Assembly (NCBI GenBank): GCA_030562195.1
Contig: JAUJPP010000005.1
Coordinates: forward strand, 40,721,106-40,785,105
Origin: Nipponacmea schrenckii
Lineage: Eukaryota; Mollusca; Gastropoda; Lottiidae
Direction of reading: 5' to 3'
DNA length: 64,000 nucleotides
Shown here: positions 47,568 to 58,900 of the stretch, piece by piece
Numbering within the stretch: position 1 is the stretch's first letter
Layout of the letters: each line of letters starts with the position of its first letter
Notes under the pieces: model-generated
The model's input: only the letters and a program-made list of their open reading frames with translations
What the model was told of the DNA's origin: nothing
The model's database searches: none
Position numbers and translations under genes: made by a program

Positions 47568-48588
47568 GAGCGGGGTCTTCATATTGGCCACTTAAATGTT
47601 TGCCATGCGGTAAATAAAAAGACTCAAATTTGCCAACTTATTTCATATTTTTACAATTTTGGTTTATCTGAAACTCACCTAAAATCGTTTGTACCAACTA
47701 AATATTTCAGTACTCCAGGTTTTCACTTGCCATTTCAGAAAAATAAGTGTAATAATAGTTCAGCTGGACTTCTACTTTTTGTTAAAGAACATTTAAATTG
47801 TACGAGACGGGAAGTTTTAGAATCTCTTGATATAGAAGCAATTTGGATTGAAATAAATCTCAGTAAACATAAACCCTTATTAATATGTTGCATTTATAGG
47901 CACCCGAATTCTAATAAATGCTGGTTAGACTCATTTGCTAAAAAAGCTGTGGAACGAAAATAAAGAAATTATTGTGTTAGGTGATATTAATATTGATGTG
48001 TCAAATGGAAAAAATTTAAATTGGAATAATTGACTGTCTTTATATACCGGTAGTTTAAAACAAATTATAAAACTTCCTACTCGAGTAACTAAAACATCTT
48101 CCACTATCATTGATCATGTTATCGTTTCGAATGAAAGTAATATAACTGAAGTTAATGTCTCAGTATATGGTTTATCTGATCACTATCCAACGTGTATTAC
48201 CTGGAATAAAAAAGGCGCACATGTTTATATTTACTACCGGAGTATGAAACATTTTGATGTAGGTTTATTTAATAATGATCTTGCAACAGGCCCTTTTGAT
48301 AAAATTTATACTAAATCTGACCCCAATATTGCGTTAGAATCTTGATATAATATTATCCAACCAATAATTGATACCCATGCTCCATTAAAGTTAAAACGTG
48401 TCAAAAATGAAATAAAGTCACCCTGGTTAAACTCTGAAATTTTAAAATTAATGCGCATAAGAGACGGTTTGAAAAAGAAAGGCAAAGATGAGGAATATCA
48501 GAAGTGTAGGAATTTGGTCATTAAAATGATCTCTAAAGCCAAAAAGCAGTTTAACATAAAACTTGCTTCAGATCAGAAAAACTCAAAA
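47568..48588 (+). pseudogene. CR1-like LINE ORF2, endonuclease part, cut by assembly gap
   Basis: Apurinic-type endonuclease motifs in order: GLHIGHLNVCH (47,572), GLSETHL (47,660), SSAGLLLFVKEH, LICCIYRHPNSN (47,884), VLGDINIDVSNG (47,977), STIIDHVIVSNES and GLSDHYPTCI (48,170). The linker toward the reverse transcriptase (SPWLNSEILKLMRIRD) runs into the N gap. Two or more frame changes (about 47,640 and 47,945) and in-frame stops (for example at about 48,030 and 48,343) show decay. It follows ORF1 in the expected order. The RT is missing or hidden in the gap. Confidence 0.85.
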
Positions 48589-49088
48589 NNNNNNNNNNNN
48601 NNNNNNNNNNNNNNNNNNNNNNNNNNNNNNNNNNNNNNNNNNNNNNNNNNNNNNNNNNNNNNNNNNNNNNNNNNNNNNNNNNNNNNNNNNNNNNNNNNNN
48701 NNNNNNNNNNNNNNNNNNNNNNNNNNNNNNNNNNNNNNNNNNNNNNNNNNNNNNNNNNNNNNNNNNNNNNNNNNNNNNNNNNNNNNNNNNNNNNNNNNNN
48801 NNNNNNNNNNNNNNNNNNNNNNNNNNNNNNNNNNNNNNNNNNNNNNNNNNNNNNNNNNNNNNNNNNNNNNNNNNNNNNNNNNNNNNNNNNNNNNNNNNNN
48901 NNNNNNNNNNNNNNNNNNNNNNNNNNNNNNNNNNNNNNNNNNNNNNNNNNNNNNNNNNNNNNNNNNNNNNNNNNNNNNNNNNNNNNNNNNNNNNNNNNNN
49001 NNNNNNNNNNNNNNNNNNNNNNNNNNNNNNNNNNNNNNNNNNNNNNNNNNNNNNNNNNNNNNNNNNNNNNNNNNNNNNNNNNNNNNNN
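48589..49088. other. Assembly gap, 500 N
   Basis: Exactly 500 N, typical of a fixed-size scaffold join rather than a measured distance. Open frames spanning it are meaningless. Confidence 0.99.
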
Positions 49089-49760
49089 GACATCGATTCG
49101 TATGCCTTGTAGATATTGCTACAGATTGATTGTTTTAAATAATCATATTAGCTCAGGTATTATTGTAATACCAGTGTTTACACTAACAAGGAACCCTGAA
49201 ACCATTGTTAGCTGTTACCCAACCTGGTGGTAAATGTACACATCATAAATAAAATTTAATACTACAGTGTATTGGGTCTTTTTAAATTGTATTTAATACT
49301 ATTCATTAAATGTGTTTTGTCAACATGTATAATATATTGTTTCTCTAGATAACAAGAGTAATCTACCTATCATATTGTATGAAGGTTATTGGACAAGGAA
49401 GGTCAAAGTTCGTAATATTATCTGATATTTATGTTTGTCATGCTTTTGTTCTATGTATTCTATACCATTTATAGTTTATACGGTTAGGTCAAGGTGACAT
49501 AATAATCATTATAGGCCACTGAATTTATCCTGAATTAGAACGTGGGACTTTCGCTTTACGCTTGGTTTCACGTCATTGCTCAAGATTAAAATATGTTTCT
49601 TTTGCTTAAAATATTCGTTAAATGATTTGTAAAGAGAAATTTAAAATTGAGTAGCTATGTGTATCGGTGACACAATTACGGTGGACCGTATACGACATTT
49701 TTTTTATAATTTAAAAACTTGTATTTTCAACCAGGTGATAATTCTAGAATTTTGAAATTA
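49089..49760. other. Sequence after the gap, unassigned
   Basis: AATAAA at about 49,246 follows a short open stretch. It might be the 3' end of the LINE or unrelated DNA; nothing decisive. Confidence 0.3.
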
Positions 49761-49764
49761 AAAC

Positions 49765-50235
49765 TTAAAGGGGCCCAGGCTTGATTTGTTTCGGACAATC
49801 ACCCGACAGCCTCAAACACATGAAATCTTTTGGTTAGCTAATCAGAAATAGTCTACAGAGCTTACCTTTGACATTTGAGCCTTCAAATCCATGTGTATCC
49901 ATAATTATCCGTGTTTAAAAAATCATAGTGTCTTAAGATATTACGAACGTCCCGCCATATTGGAAAACGGTTCGTCTTGATAAACAAAGAGTAATCCTTC
50001 CCGTCGTGCAAAAGCGGTCATCTATATAAATAGACTACAACGCATTTTCAATTGTAGACTTTGTCAACAGGACACACAATTTTCAGACTGACTGGAGACC
50101 ACCCGTACAGCACGGAAAAAAATGAAAAGTGAAATTTTTTGTTTGAGGTATATTTGAAGGTATTTTGCGATTTTCTTAGAGCTTGAGTAACAAAGGCCCA
50201 AAACGACCCTAAAAATCAAGATTGTGCCCCTTTAA
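49765..50235. mobile_element. Complete TTAA-ended MITE, family 2, 471 bp
   Basis: Left end TTAAAGGGGCCCAGGCTTGA(TTT); right end, inverted, TTAAAGGGGCACAATCTTGA(TTT). TTAA at both ends. Shares internal words with the fragment in ferritin intron 2 (CGGACAAT, TTGGAAAACGGT). No coding capacity. Confidence 0.8.
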
Positions 50236-50655
50236 ATTTCACCTGGGTGAAAAGTATCGACTATTATTGAATTATCACCAAGGTAAAAATACAAGGTTTT
50301 TAATTATATTCCATTTTTTTATTCAAAATTAGAAAAAAATAAATGATGTGGTATACGGACCACCATACACAATCCCTTCAACTACAAGTTTTACTTCAGA
50401 ATAAATCTTTCACAAAAAAAACAGTGAATTTGACAGTTTGTGAGTCATTAACTTCAAGTTTATGTGGGTAAAAATATAAAGGAAGAAAATCAATCTGGAC
50501 TAACAAAGAATTATTACCTTACAATAACTCGCTTATTATATCAAGGGCATAACAAGGGACAAGTTTAGCAGGGTAATAATGGATCAAATGTAAATAGAAA
50601 CTTTTAGTCAATAATTACTCCATAGCAAAAAGATAACTCCTTATCTCCTGGTTAC

Positions 50656-50824
50656 CAGGTCCGTAGCTACAGGGGGGCAACGGCAAAGCCCCCCCCCCCC
50701 CCGAAAAAATGGATTGCCCCCCGAAAATTCTGGCAAATGTCCCATAATATTACTGCAACTCCCCCAATTGCCCCTCCGGATTTACTACTTTCCCCCCGAA
50801 AAATCGAGTCTGGCTACGGGCCTG
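50656..50824. mobile_element. hAT-type MITE with perfect 8-bp target duplication
   Basis: Termini CAGGTCCGTAGCTA and, inverted, CAGGCCCGTAGCCA. Flanked by CTGGTTAC at 50,648-50,655 and again at 50,825-50,832. An 8-bp duplication and CAG ends are the hAT signature. Internal sequence is C-rich with runs of up to about 16 C and GAAAA spacers. 169 bp, non-autonomous. Confidence 0.88.
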
Positions 50825-50834
50825 CTGGTTACAG

Positions 50835-52010
50835 AAACACAAACAGGTTATCGAAACAAATGTTTGTATTAAGGCCACCATTGCGGATTATATTGCATAG
50901 ATATATAAATATTTATAACTCGATGCACTTGAAAGAGGAAGTAGATAAGTATGGAGGTCAATTATGGTCAGAATAAAATTCAGTGAAGAAATCACTAATA
51001 CCGTAATGCAAATAACATTTTACCTTTAATGTAAATGTCTTTTGTACTAATACCTAAAATACATCATCTATTTACAGTTTAATTCGTGCTACCTAAGGTT
51101 GGTTGTGGCGAGTAAAATCCTAATTGGGTCAGAAAAGAACTAAAAAAAAAAATCAAAACTAGATTCCTGCCGTGGTCGTGCACAATTTCAGGTTCAAAAC
51201 ATTTACGCCAAAAACAAATAAAAAATGATTTTCTTTGGTCAAATCAAACAATCTCTTTGGATAGATCAAAATTCAAACTGTTTATTCTTGAAGTGCCTTA
51301 TAACCAGGCAACATATTCTCCACCCTTGATTCTTTCAAAGTCAGAAAATATCGTGATTGATAAGAGGGTTGCAGGAGAAGATTGGAAACTTACAATTACT
51401 GCTTGCAGTATTAAGTCAAAACAACATATTCTTTCTAGGGAGTTGGATTTAACTAATACCACAAAAGAGAAGATTTTGATTTGAATAAACCTATATAGTT
51501 TCGATTTTTTAGTCTTTTCTGGCCCAATATAAAGCTATGTTGATATCGCAAACTAAGTGTTTTCTAGGGGTGATTAGGTCCAATAAGTTGCGATGAATTA
51601 TGTGTCTCGTGTCAATAATTTGTATTAAATTTGTAGTCGTGAAGCTAAATAAATATGATGTAGTTATAATTATTATTCTATCCGAATATGTAGCTATTGG
51701 CATTATGTTGATCGTTATAAATGTCTTATACAGTCAGGGTGGGTTATAGATCCTAGAGACAATCAATCATAGAACTACTTCTTAGAAAGGAATGTGGCAG
51801 GGTGGGCAAATCTTTGTATTAATACTTTATGGTCAGTGAAATTCTCCATTATCCTCCTGATAATTTATTAGAGGCAATTAAGAGTTGCAAACAAGACTCT
51901 ATCTTTACCAGGTGTTTCCTTTTGATCTGTTGTGTTTAGACAATTTATGAAGAATGACGTATGAAACCTTTACCAGTGAATTATGGAGTCTCTAAGTCTA
52001 ATGAATATAC
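50835..52010. other. Intergenic, nothing firmly recognised
   Basis: The frame at 51,257-51,484 (75 codons) has mixed composition but no motif I can name. It could be a retroelement scrap. Confidence 0.35.
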
Positions 52011-52260
52011 TTCTGAATAGCACGTTCCAACAATTCTCCCAACAATTCTCCAACAATTCTCCCAACAAATTTTCCCAACAATTCTCCCAACAATTCTCCA
52101 ACAATTCTGATAGTGCTATATAAATATATAACTGCAAAGTCGACGCAATAACTGTCTCAACTGCTAAATAAGGAGTCAAACTAAATGTGACCATCACTTC
52201 TGAATAGTATCTTCAAACAAATCTGATTTTTCTATATAAATATATGACAACCCTAAACCT
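52011..52260 (+). repeat. Short tandem repeats and partial duplication
   Basis: 52,027-52,110 has about seven units of CCAACAATTCTC. The segment starting TTCTGAATAG at 52,011 partly recurs at 52,199 (TTCTGAATAG..., CTATATAAATATAT). Confidence 0.7.
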
Positions 52261-53263
52261 ATGTAAAAAAATAGACGATTTCAACCACTTCTTTTCCATC
52301 TATCTGAAATATTTTAATATCAATGGAAAGAGGGGACTTTCAGCTATCAAAAATTTAATTTTTTTTATGACATTTCAACTTTGAGAAAGAGGGTATGAAA
52401 GATGAACGAAAAAAAAAAAGCCAATTATTCCCTTAAAATTAGCATATCTACTAGACTATTTCATATAGAAGGTTGAAATTTTGCACAACACAAGTCCGCA
52501 TGTATCTCTACAAAATTACGTTGGCTTTTTGGAAACTTTTGTTTTGTTTTGAAGATATTGATAGAAATCAAAATTTTGCGTGTGCATGTACGAAAAATTG
52601 AATTTTTAAAAAACTATTCATTTTATAAAAAAAAGCCTAGCTGAAGCCAAAGTTTGTAAAAATCGGGATAAATTGTAAGCGAGATATGCTTTTGGAAAAA
52701 TGACAGGTTTTTCAACATTTTGCAAACACATGTAAACCTTATGTAATTAACGATCATGTTGTTAAAAGATTGTCTTTCATGCTGTAGAAATAATAATAAA
52801 CCTAAACCAAATGGTTTATTTTGATTTGAATTAATTCCCCTTCGATATGATGTCAACCAATAGACTGAGGTGGGAGTACTGCATGTTGGTAGAAGGATGA
52901 GAAATTGGGAAAGGTAACCCTGGAACAATTGGCCTTTGAAAGTCTATTAATAATGTTTCCTTTAAAGCTATCAGACAACACTAGTTATTTTAAATATAAG
53001 CAGAATGTATTCCGACTGGTAGCAATTTTTTGCGAGAATATCTAACATAGGTTATGTAGACCTTTAAGCTGTGTAGAATTATTTTCGTGAGGAACAGCTC
53101 TCAGTGAAATTTTCATCTTATACCGAAACAGCAAATTGCACGGAAAGAGTTGGGTAGAGTTCAACAAATGCATCTACAATTTCCACCGATGAAAGTGAGA
53201 ATTGTCGACGCAATAACTCTCTCAACTGCTAAATAAGAAGTCAAACTAAATGTGACCATCACA
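52139..53263 (+). repeat. Pair of 59-bp direct repeats about 1.07 kb apart
   Basis: GTCGACGCAATAACTGTCTC with the following AACTGCTAAATAAGGAGTCA, AACTAAATGTGACCATCAC at 52,139-52,197 recurs at 53,205-53,263 with two substitutions. The DNA between has no recognised gene. Confidence 0.75.
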
Positions 53264-53639
53264 ATTTGTTCCAGTCCTAACTATGGGACATCTCGCCATG
53301 CAGACTGAACTAGACAATCCAATACTACGCAGTAAAAAACTTGAAAGGCTAGGAAAACCCATATCCGGATATCCTAACTAAAACCATATCAGATGCATTT
53401 TTATCTGAGCTCTGGTATCAGGCATGGTATAATTTGTTACTAGAACTTGACCCAACGGACCGTTTGCCGGAGGTGCTTTGCAAGAATCATACATCTTCAA
53501 TAAATCATAACAGCTCAGTAGAAAAATAAATCATAGAAGATATTTAAATTGGAAATAGTATGATTATTGATTATCAACCTTAAGTTGTTCTAACTTCAGG
53601 AGAGTAGTTTATCTGATACGTTATGAATTTAAAAAGTTA

Positions 53640-54000
53640 CTTTGTGGCACGTAAAATACAACGAAAGAATAATTCTTTAATTGTAATAATTCCAAATAAT
53701 ATGAAACTTTACCTTAACTAAATCAACTAAGTTAAAATAACTAATAAATTACATATGCTCAGTTCTATGTCCTATATAAACAGTAATTCTTATTAGCCTA
53801 CGGCATGAGTTTATATATTAAAGTGAATAGTCCGGAATAGTCTACAACACCTTGTTAGCTTCTCCTTCTGTCCAGAACATTCTCTATCTTCTCTATCAGC
53901 CTGGAACGCTCCAGAAGAAAGCGTTTACAGAGTAAGAGGGATTTTCATGTTACCATTAAGATCCACATTACCAGTAATAACATTATATTATTGCATGACA
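53640..54000 (-). mobile_element. Gypsy-type 3' LTR with polypurine tract
   Basis: Minus strand: polypurine tract CAAGGGGG (54,001-54,008) directly followed by TGTCATGCAATAATATAATG, an LTR start. The other boundary near 53,640 (CGTGCCACA) is approximate; no second LTR was found. Confidence 0.55.
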
Positions 54001-54129
54001 CCCCCTTGATAAGTTTTTGTCTTACAAAACTGACATGGAATCATCATAGTAAAATATTCAATAATCAAGTTGAGTCTTTAACAAATTATAAATGAACAAT
54101 ACAAATTAGGCAATCAAGTATCAATAGAA

Positions 54130-54490
54130 TTCAAATTCTTAATAGACAGTCAATAATAATGTTGTCTTTTCCTTTGGTATGCCGTATATCCAAGTTGTAT
54201 TCTTGTAGTAGCAAGCTCCAACGTCGTCGGTTCCTGTTCTTTCAATTTCTCAAAAACGCAAAAGGATTGTGACCACTGAAAACAGTGATTGGTTGACCAC
54301 CAGAAGTAAAATAAACATCAAAATGTTGTAAAGTTAACAGTAGAATAGTTTATCTGACCTTTGTTGAACTTTTTAGAAATGTAGTAAACAGCGTGGACTA
54401 GCTCCGAAAAGTTTGGACAGAATTTTCTATAATATTCAGCTATTCCCAAAAATTGCATTAGTTGTTTCTTGTCATTAGGCTGGGGAAATT
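54130..54490 (-). pseudogene. Gypsy (Ty3-type) pol relic: RT thumb fused to RNase H by deletion
   Basis: Minus strand at about 54,487-54,345 reads PQPNDKKQLMQFLGIAEYYR and KFCPNFSELV, the RT connection typical of Gypsy. About 54,340-54,130 reads LQHFDVYFTSGGQPITVFSG, HNPFAFLRN, a stop, then RRWSLLLQEYNLDIRHTKGK and DNIIIDCLLRI, the RNase H end. The N-terminal part of RNase H is missing between them, and integrase is absent before the LTR at 54,000. Dead copy. Confidence 0.85.
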
Positions 54491-54689
54491 AAGACATAGT
54501 CCTAAACACATTTCACGTGCACATCCGAATTCACTTTTAGTCACGTGGATTGTCAACGATGTAGCACTGAGAATCTTGAAGTACACATAAAACATAGATT
54601 TACTGCTATCTTTACACTCATCAAGGAAAGCACTTAAATGTACTCCCCATTAAAGAAACACCAACGCGTGTTCCGTCCAGATTTGTCAT

Positions 54690-55310
54690 TTCGTCCCAAA
54701 TGTGTCATTTTCCTGGGTCGTCCCGATTTGTCACTAAATTTCGTCCCATTGTGTCGCAAAATTGCAATTTGTCACTAGAAATCGTCCCGATTTGTCGAAA
54801 AATTTCAAAATGTCACTAAATATCGTCCCATTGTGTCGCAAATTTTCAATTTGTCACTAGAATTCGTCCCGATTTGTCGCAAAATTTTAAATTGTCAATA
54901 AAGATCGTCCCATTGTGTCGCAGAATTTCAATTTGTCACTAGAAATCGTCCCGATTTGTCGCAAAATTTCAAATTGTCAATAAAGATCGTCCCATTGTGT
55001 CGCAAAATTGCAATTTGTCACTAGAAATCGTCCCGATTTGTCGCAAAATTTCAATATGTCACTAAATATCGTCCCATTGTGTCGCAAAATTGCAATTTGT
55101 CACTAGAATTCGTCCCGTTTGTCGCAAAATTGCAATTTGTCACTAGAATTTGTCCCAATTTGTCGCAAAATTTCAATTTGTCACTAGAATTCGTCAATAG
55201 AATTCGTCCCAATTTGTCGCAAAAATTCAATTTGTCACTACAAATCGTCCCAATATGTCGCAAAAATTCAATTTGTCACTTAAAAATTATCCAAATTTGT
55301 CACTGGAGAT
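54690..55310 (+). repeat. 40-bp tandem array, about 15 units
   Basis: Units alternate AATTTGTCACTAGAAATCGT + CCCGATTTGTCGCAAAATT and a variant with AAATATCGTCCCATTGTGTC, suggesting an 80-bp dimer. Abuts the coding end of the LINE at 55,310-55,960 on its 3' side. Confidence 0.9.
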
Positions 55311-55960
55311 TGTCCCAGTGTGTCCTAAAATCCAGCCGAATCGAAGATAACCAACCTGGAAAGCATTTTATAAAATATATTTTTAATAAATTACAATATT
55401 TGCCTTGGGAAATGTTGCATGAAATGAAAAAGTGTTCCATGGTTTCAAAAGTTGCTCTACATAGAGCACATGGTTGTTTCACTGAAATTGTATTTGAATA
55501 CATGTAACTAAAAGCCCCCCCCCCCCCGATAATCTAAATCGGTAGGTTCATCAAAACATTTTTTTACAACTTCATACCAGTTTTTGAGGACTTCGCAATT
55601 TAAAGGGGATATGTCATAGTTACAGAATGGCAATTGAATTCCACCATAATCTACTAATATATGATTGTAGGTGATCAACCAGCTTTATCCAAAAAATGCA
55701 ACTGTTTCTTGCAAATTCATATAAATCTAAAATTATTATCCCCCCTTCCTTGAAATCCCGATAAACAAACCCCTTTTTTTGATTAATCTTCACCATTTTA
55801 CAATAGTTAACATTTGCTTTATGACCTAGGCCAGTACTTCCGTAAGAAAAATAATTTTTCTTTCACAATTTTAATACCCCTTTTTATTTTCTGCTGACCA
55901 TTCCAGATGAAGGTTTCTTCGATTTTGTTAACTAATTTTATAAGGGTTGATAGTATTAAA
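55300..55960 (-). pseudogene. L1/Tx1-like LINE C-terminal relic
   Basis: Minus strand: FIWNGQQKIKRG at about 55,915-55,860, VDYGGIQLPFCNYDISPLNC at about 55,650-55,590, and a zinc-knuckle-like CALCRATFETMEHFFISC at about 55,475-55,410. The frame changes several times, and a 14-C run at 55,516-55,529 interrupts it. Catalytic RT is absent. Confidence 0.75.
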
Positions 55961-55989
55961 TATAATAGTAATAAAAATGCTTAAATGTC

Positions 55990-58900
55990 TGAATGAGATG
56001 TATATTATAGTTCGATATAATGGAGGTATATTATATTTTATTAGAATGAGAGGTATATTATAGTTCGATATAATGGAGGTATATTATATTTTATTAGAAT
56101 GAGAGGTATACTATAGTTCGATATAATGGAGGTATATTATATTTTATTAGAATGAGATGTATAGTATAGTTCGATATAATGGAGGTATATTATATTTTAT
56201 TAGAATGAGAGGTATAGTATAGTTCGATATAATGGAGGTATATTATATTTTATTAGAATGAGAGGTATATTATAGTTCGATATAATGGAGGTATATTATA
56301 TTTTATTAGAATGAGAGGTATATTATAGTTCGATATAATGGGAGGTATATTATATTTTATTAGAATGAGAGGTATATTATAGTTCGATATAATGGGAGGT
56401 ATATTATATTTTATTAGAATGAGAGGTATAGTATAGTTCGATATAATGGAGGTATATTATATTTTATTAGAATGAGAGGTATAGTATAGTTCGATATAAT
56501 AGGAGGTATATTATATTTTATTAGAATGAGAGGTATGGTATAGTTCGATATAATGGAGGTATATTATATTTTATTAGAATGAGAGGTATATTATAGTTCG
56601 ATATAATAGGAGGTATATTATATTTTATTATAATGGGAGGTATATTATATTTTATTATAATGGGAGGTATATTATATTTTATTAGAATGAGAGGTATATT
56701 ATATTTTATTAGAATGAGAGGTATATTATATTTTATTAGAATGAGAGGTATATTATATTTTATTAGAATGAGAGGTATATTATATTTTATTAGAATGAGA
56801 GGTATATTATAGTTCGATATAATGGAGGTATATTATATTTTATTAGAATGAGAGGTATATTATAGTTCGATATAATGGAGGTATATTATATTTTATTAGA
56901 ATGAGAGGTATATTATAGTTCGATATAATGGAGGTATATTATATTTTATTAGAATGAGAGGTATATTATAGTTCGATATAATGGGAGGTATATTATATTT
57001 TATTAGAATGAGAGGTATGGTATAGTTCGATATAATAGGAGGTATATTATATTTTATTAGAATGAGAGGTATATTATAGTTCGATATAATGGGAGGTATA
57101 TTATATTTTATTAGAATGAGAGGTATGGTATAGTTCGATATAATGGGAGGTATATTATATTTTATTAGAATGAGAGGTATAGTATAGTTCGATATAATGG
57201 AGGTATATTATATTTTATTAGAATGAGAGGTATGGTATAGTTCGATATAATGGAGGTATATTATATTTTATTAGAATGAGAGGTATAGTATAGTTTGATA
57301 TAATGGAGGTATATTATATTTTATTAGAATGAGAGGTATAGTATAGTTCGATATAATAGGAGGTATATTATATTTTATTAGAATGAGAGGTATGGTATAG
57401 TTCGATATAATGGAGGTATATTATATTTTATTAGAATGAGAGGTATATTATAGTTCGATATAATAGGAGGTATATTATATTTTATTATAATGGGAGGTAT
57501 ATTATATTTTATTAGAATGAGAGGTATATTATAGTTCGATATAATGAGAGGTATATTATATTTTATTAGAATGAGAGGTATATTATAGTTCGATATAATG
57601 GGAGGTATATTATATTTTATTAGAATGGGAGGTATATTATAGTTCGATATAATGGGAGTTATATTATATTTTATTAGAATGAGAGGTGTAGTATAGTTCG
57701 ATATAATGGGAGGTATATTATATTTTATTAGAATGAGAGGTGTAGTATATTTCGATATAATGGAGGTATACTATATTTTATTAGAATGAGAGGTATATTA
57801 TAGTTCGATATAATGGGAGGTATATTATATTTTATTAGAATGAGAGGTATAGTATAGTTCGATATAATGGGAGGTATATAATATTTTATTAGAATGAGAG
57901 GTATACTATAGTACGATATAATGGGACGTATATTATATTTTATTAGAATGAGAGGTATAGTATAGTTCGATATAATGGGAGGTATATTATATTTTATTAG
58001 AATGAGAGGTATAGTATAGTTCGATATAATGGGAGGTATATTATATTTTATTAGAATGAGAGGTATATTATAGTTCGATATAATGGAGGTATATTATATT
58101 TTATTAGAATGAGAGGTATATTATAGTTTGATATAATGGAGGTATATTATATTTTATTAGAATGAGAGGTATAGTATAGTTCGATATAATGGAGGTATAT
58201 TATATTTTATTAGAATGAGAGGTATATTATAGTTCGATATAATGGGAGGTATATTATATTTTATTAGAATGAGAGGTATATTATAGTTCGATATAATAGA
58301 GGTATATTATATTTATTAGAATGAGAGGTATATTATAGTTTGATATAATGGAGGTATATTATATTTTATTAGAATGAGAGGTATAGTATAGTTCGATATA
58401 ATGGAGGTATATTATAGTTTATTAGAATGAGAGGTATATTATAGTTCGATATAATGGAGGTATATTATATTTTATTAGAATGAGAGGTATATTATAGTTC
58501 GATATAATGGAGGTATATTATATTTTATTAGAATGAGAGGTATAGTATAGTTCGATATAATGGGAGGTATATTATATTTTATTAGAATGAGAGGTATAGT
58601 ATAGTTCGATATAATGAGAGGTATATCATATTTTATTAGAATGAGAGGTATACTATAGTTCGATATAATGGGAGGTATATTATATTTTATTAGAATGAGA
58701 GGTATATTATAGTTCGATATAATGGGAGGTTTATTATATTTTTTTAGAATGAGAGGTATGGTATAGTTCGATATAATGGGAGGTATATTATATTTTATTA
58801 GAATGAGAGGTATATTATAGTTCGATATAATGGAGGTATATTATATTTTATTAGAATGAGAGGTATAGTATAGTTCGATATAATGGGAGGTATATTATAT

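Noticed and set aside
48451..49233. Long frames across the N tract
   Set aside because: They consist mostly of unknown bases; only 48,451-48,588 is real LINE sequence.
55079..55507. 142-codon plus-strand frame
   Set aside because: First half is the 40-bp array; second half is antisense to a LINE zinc-knuckle region.
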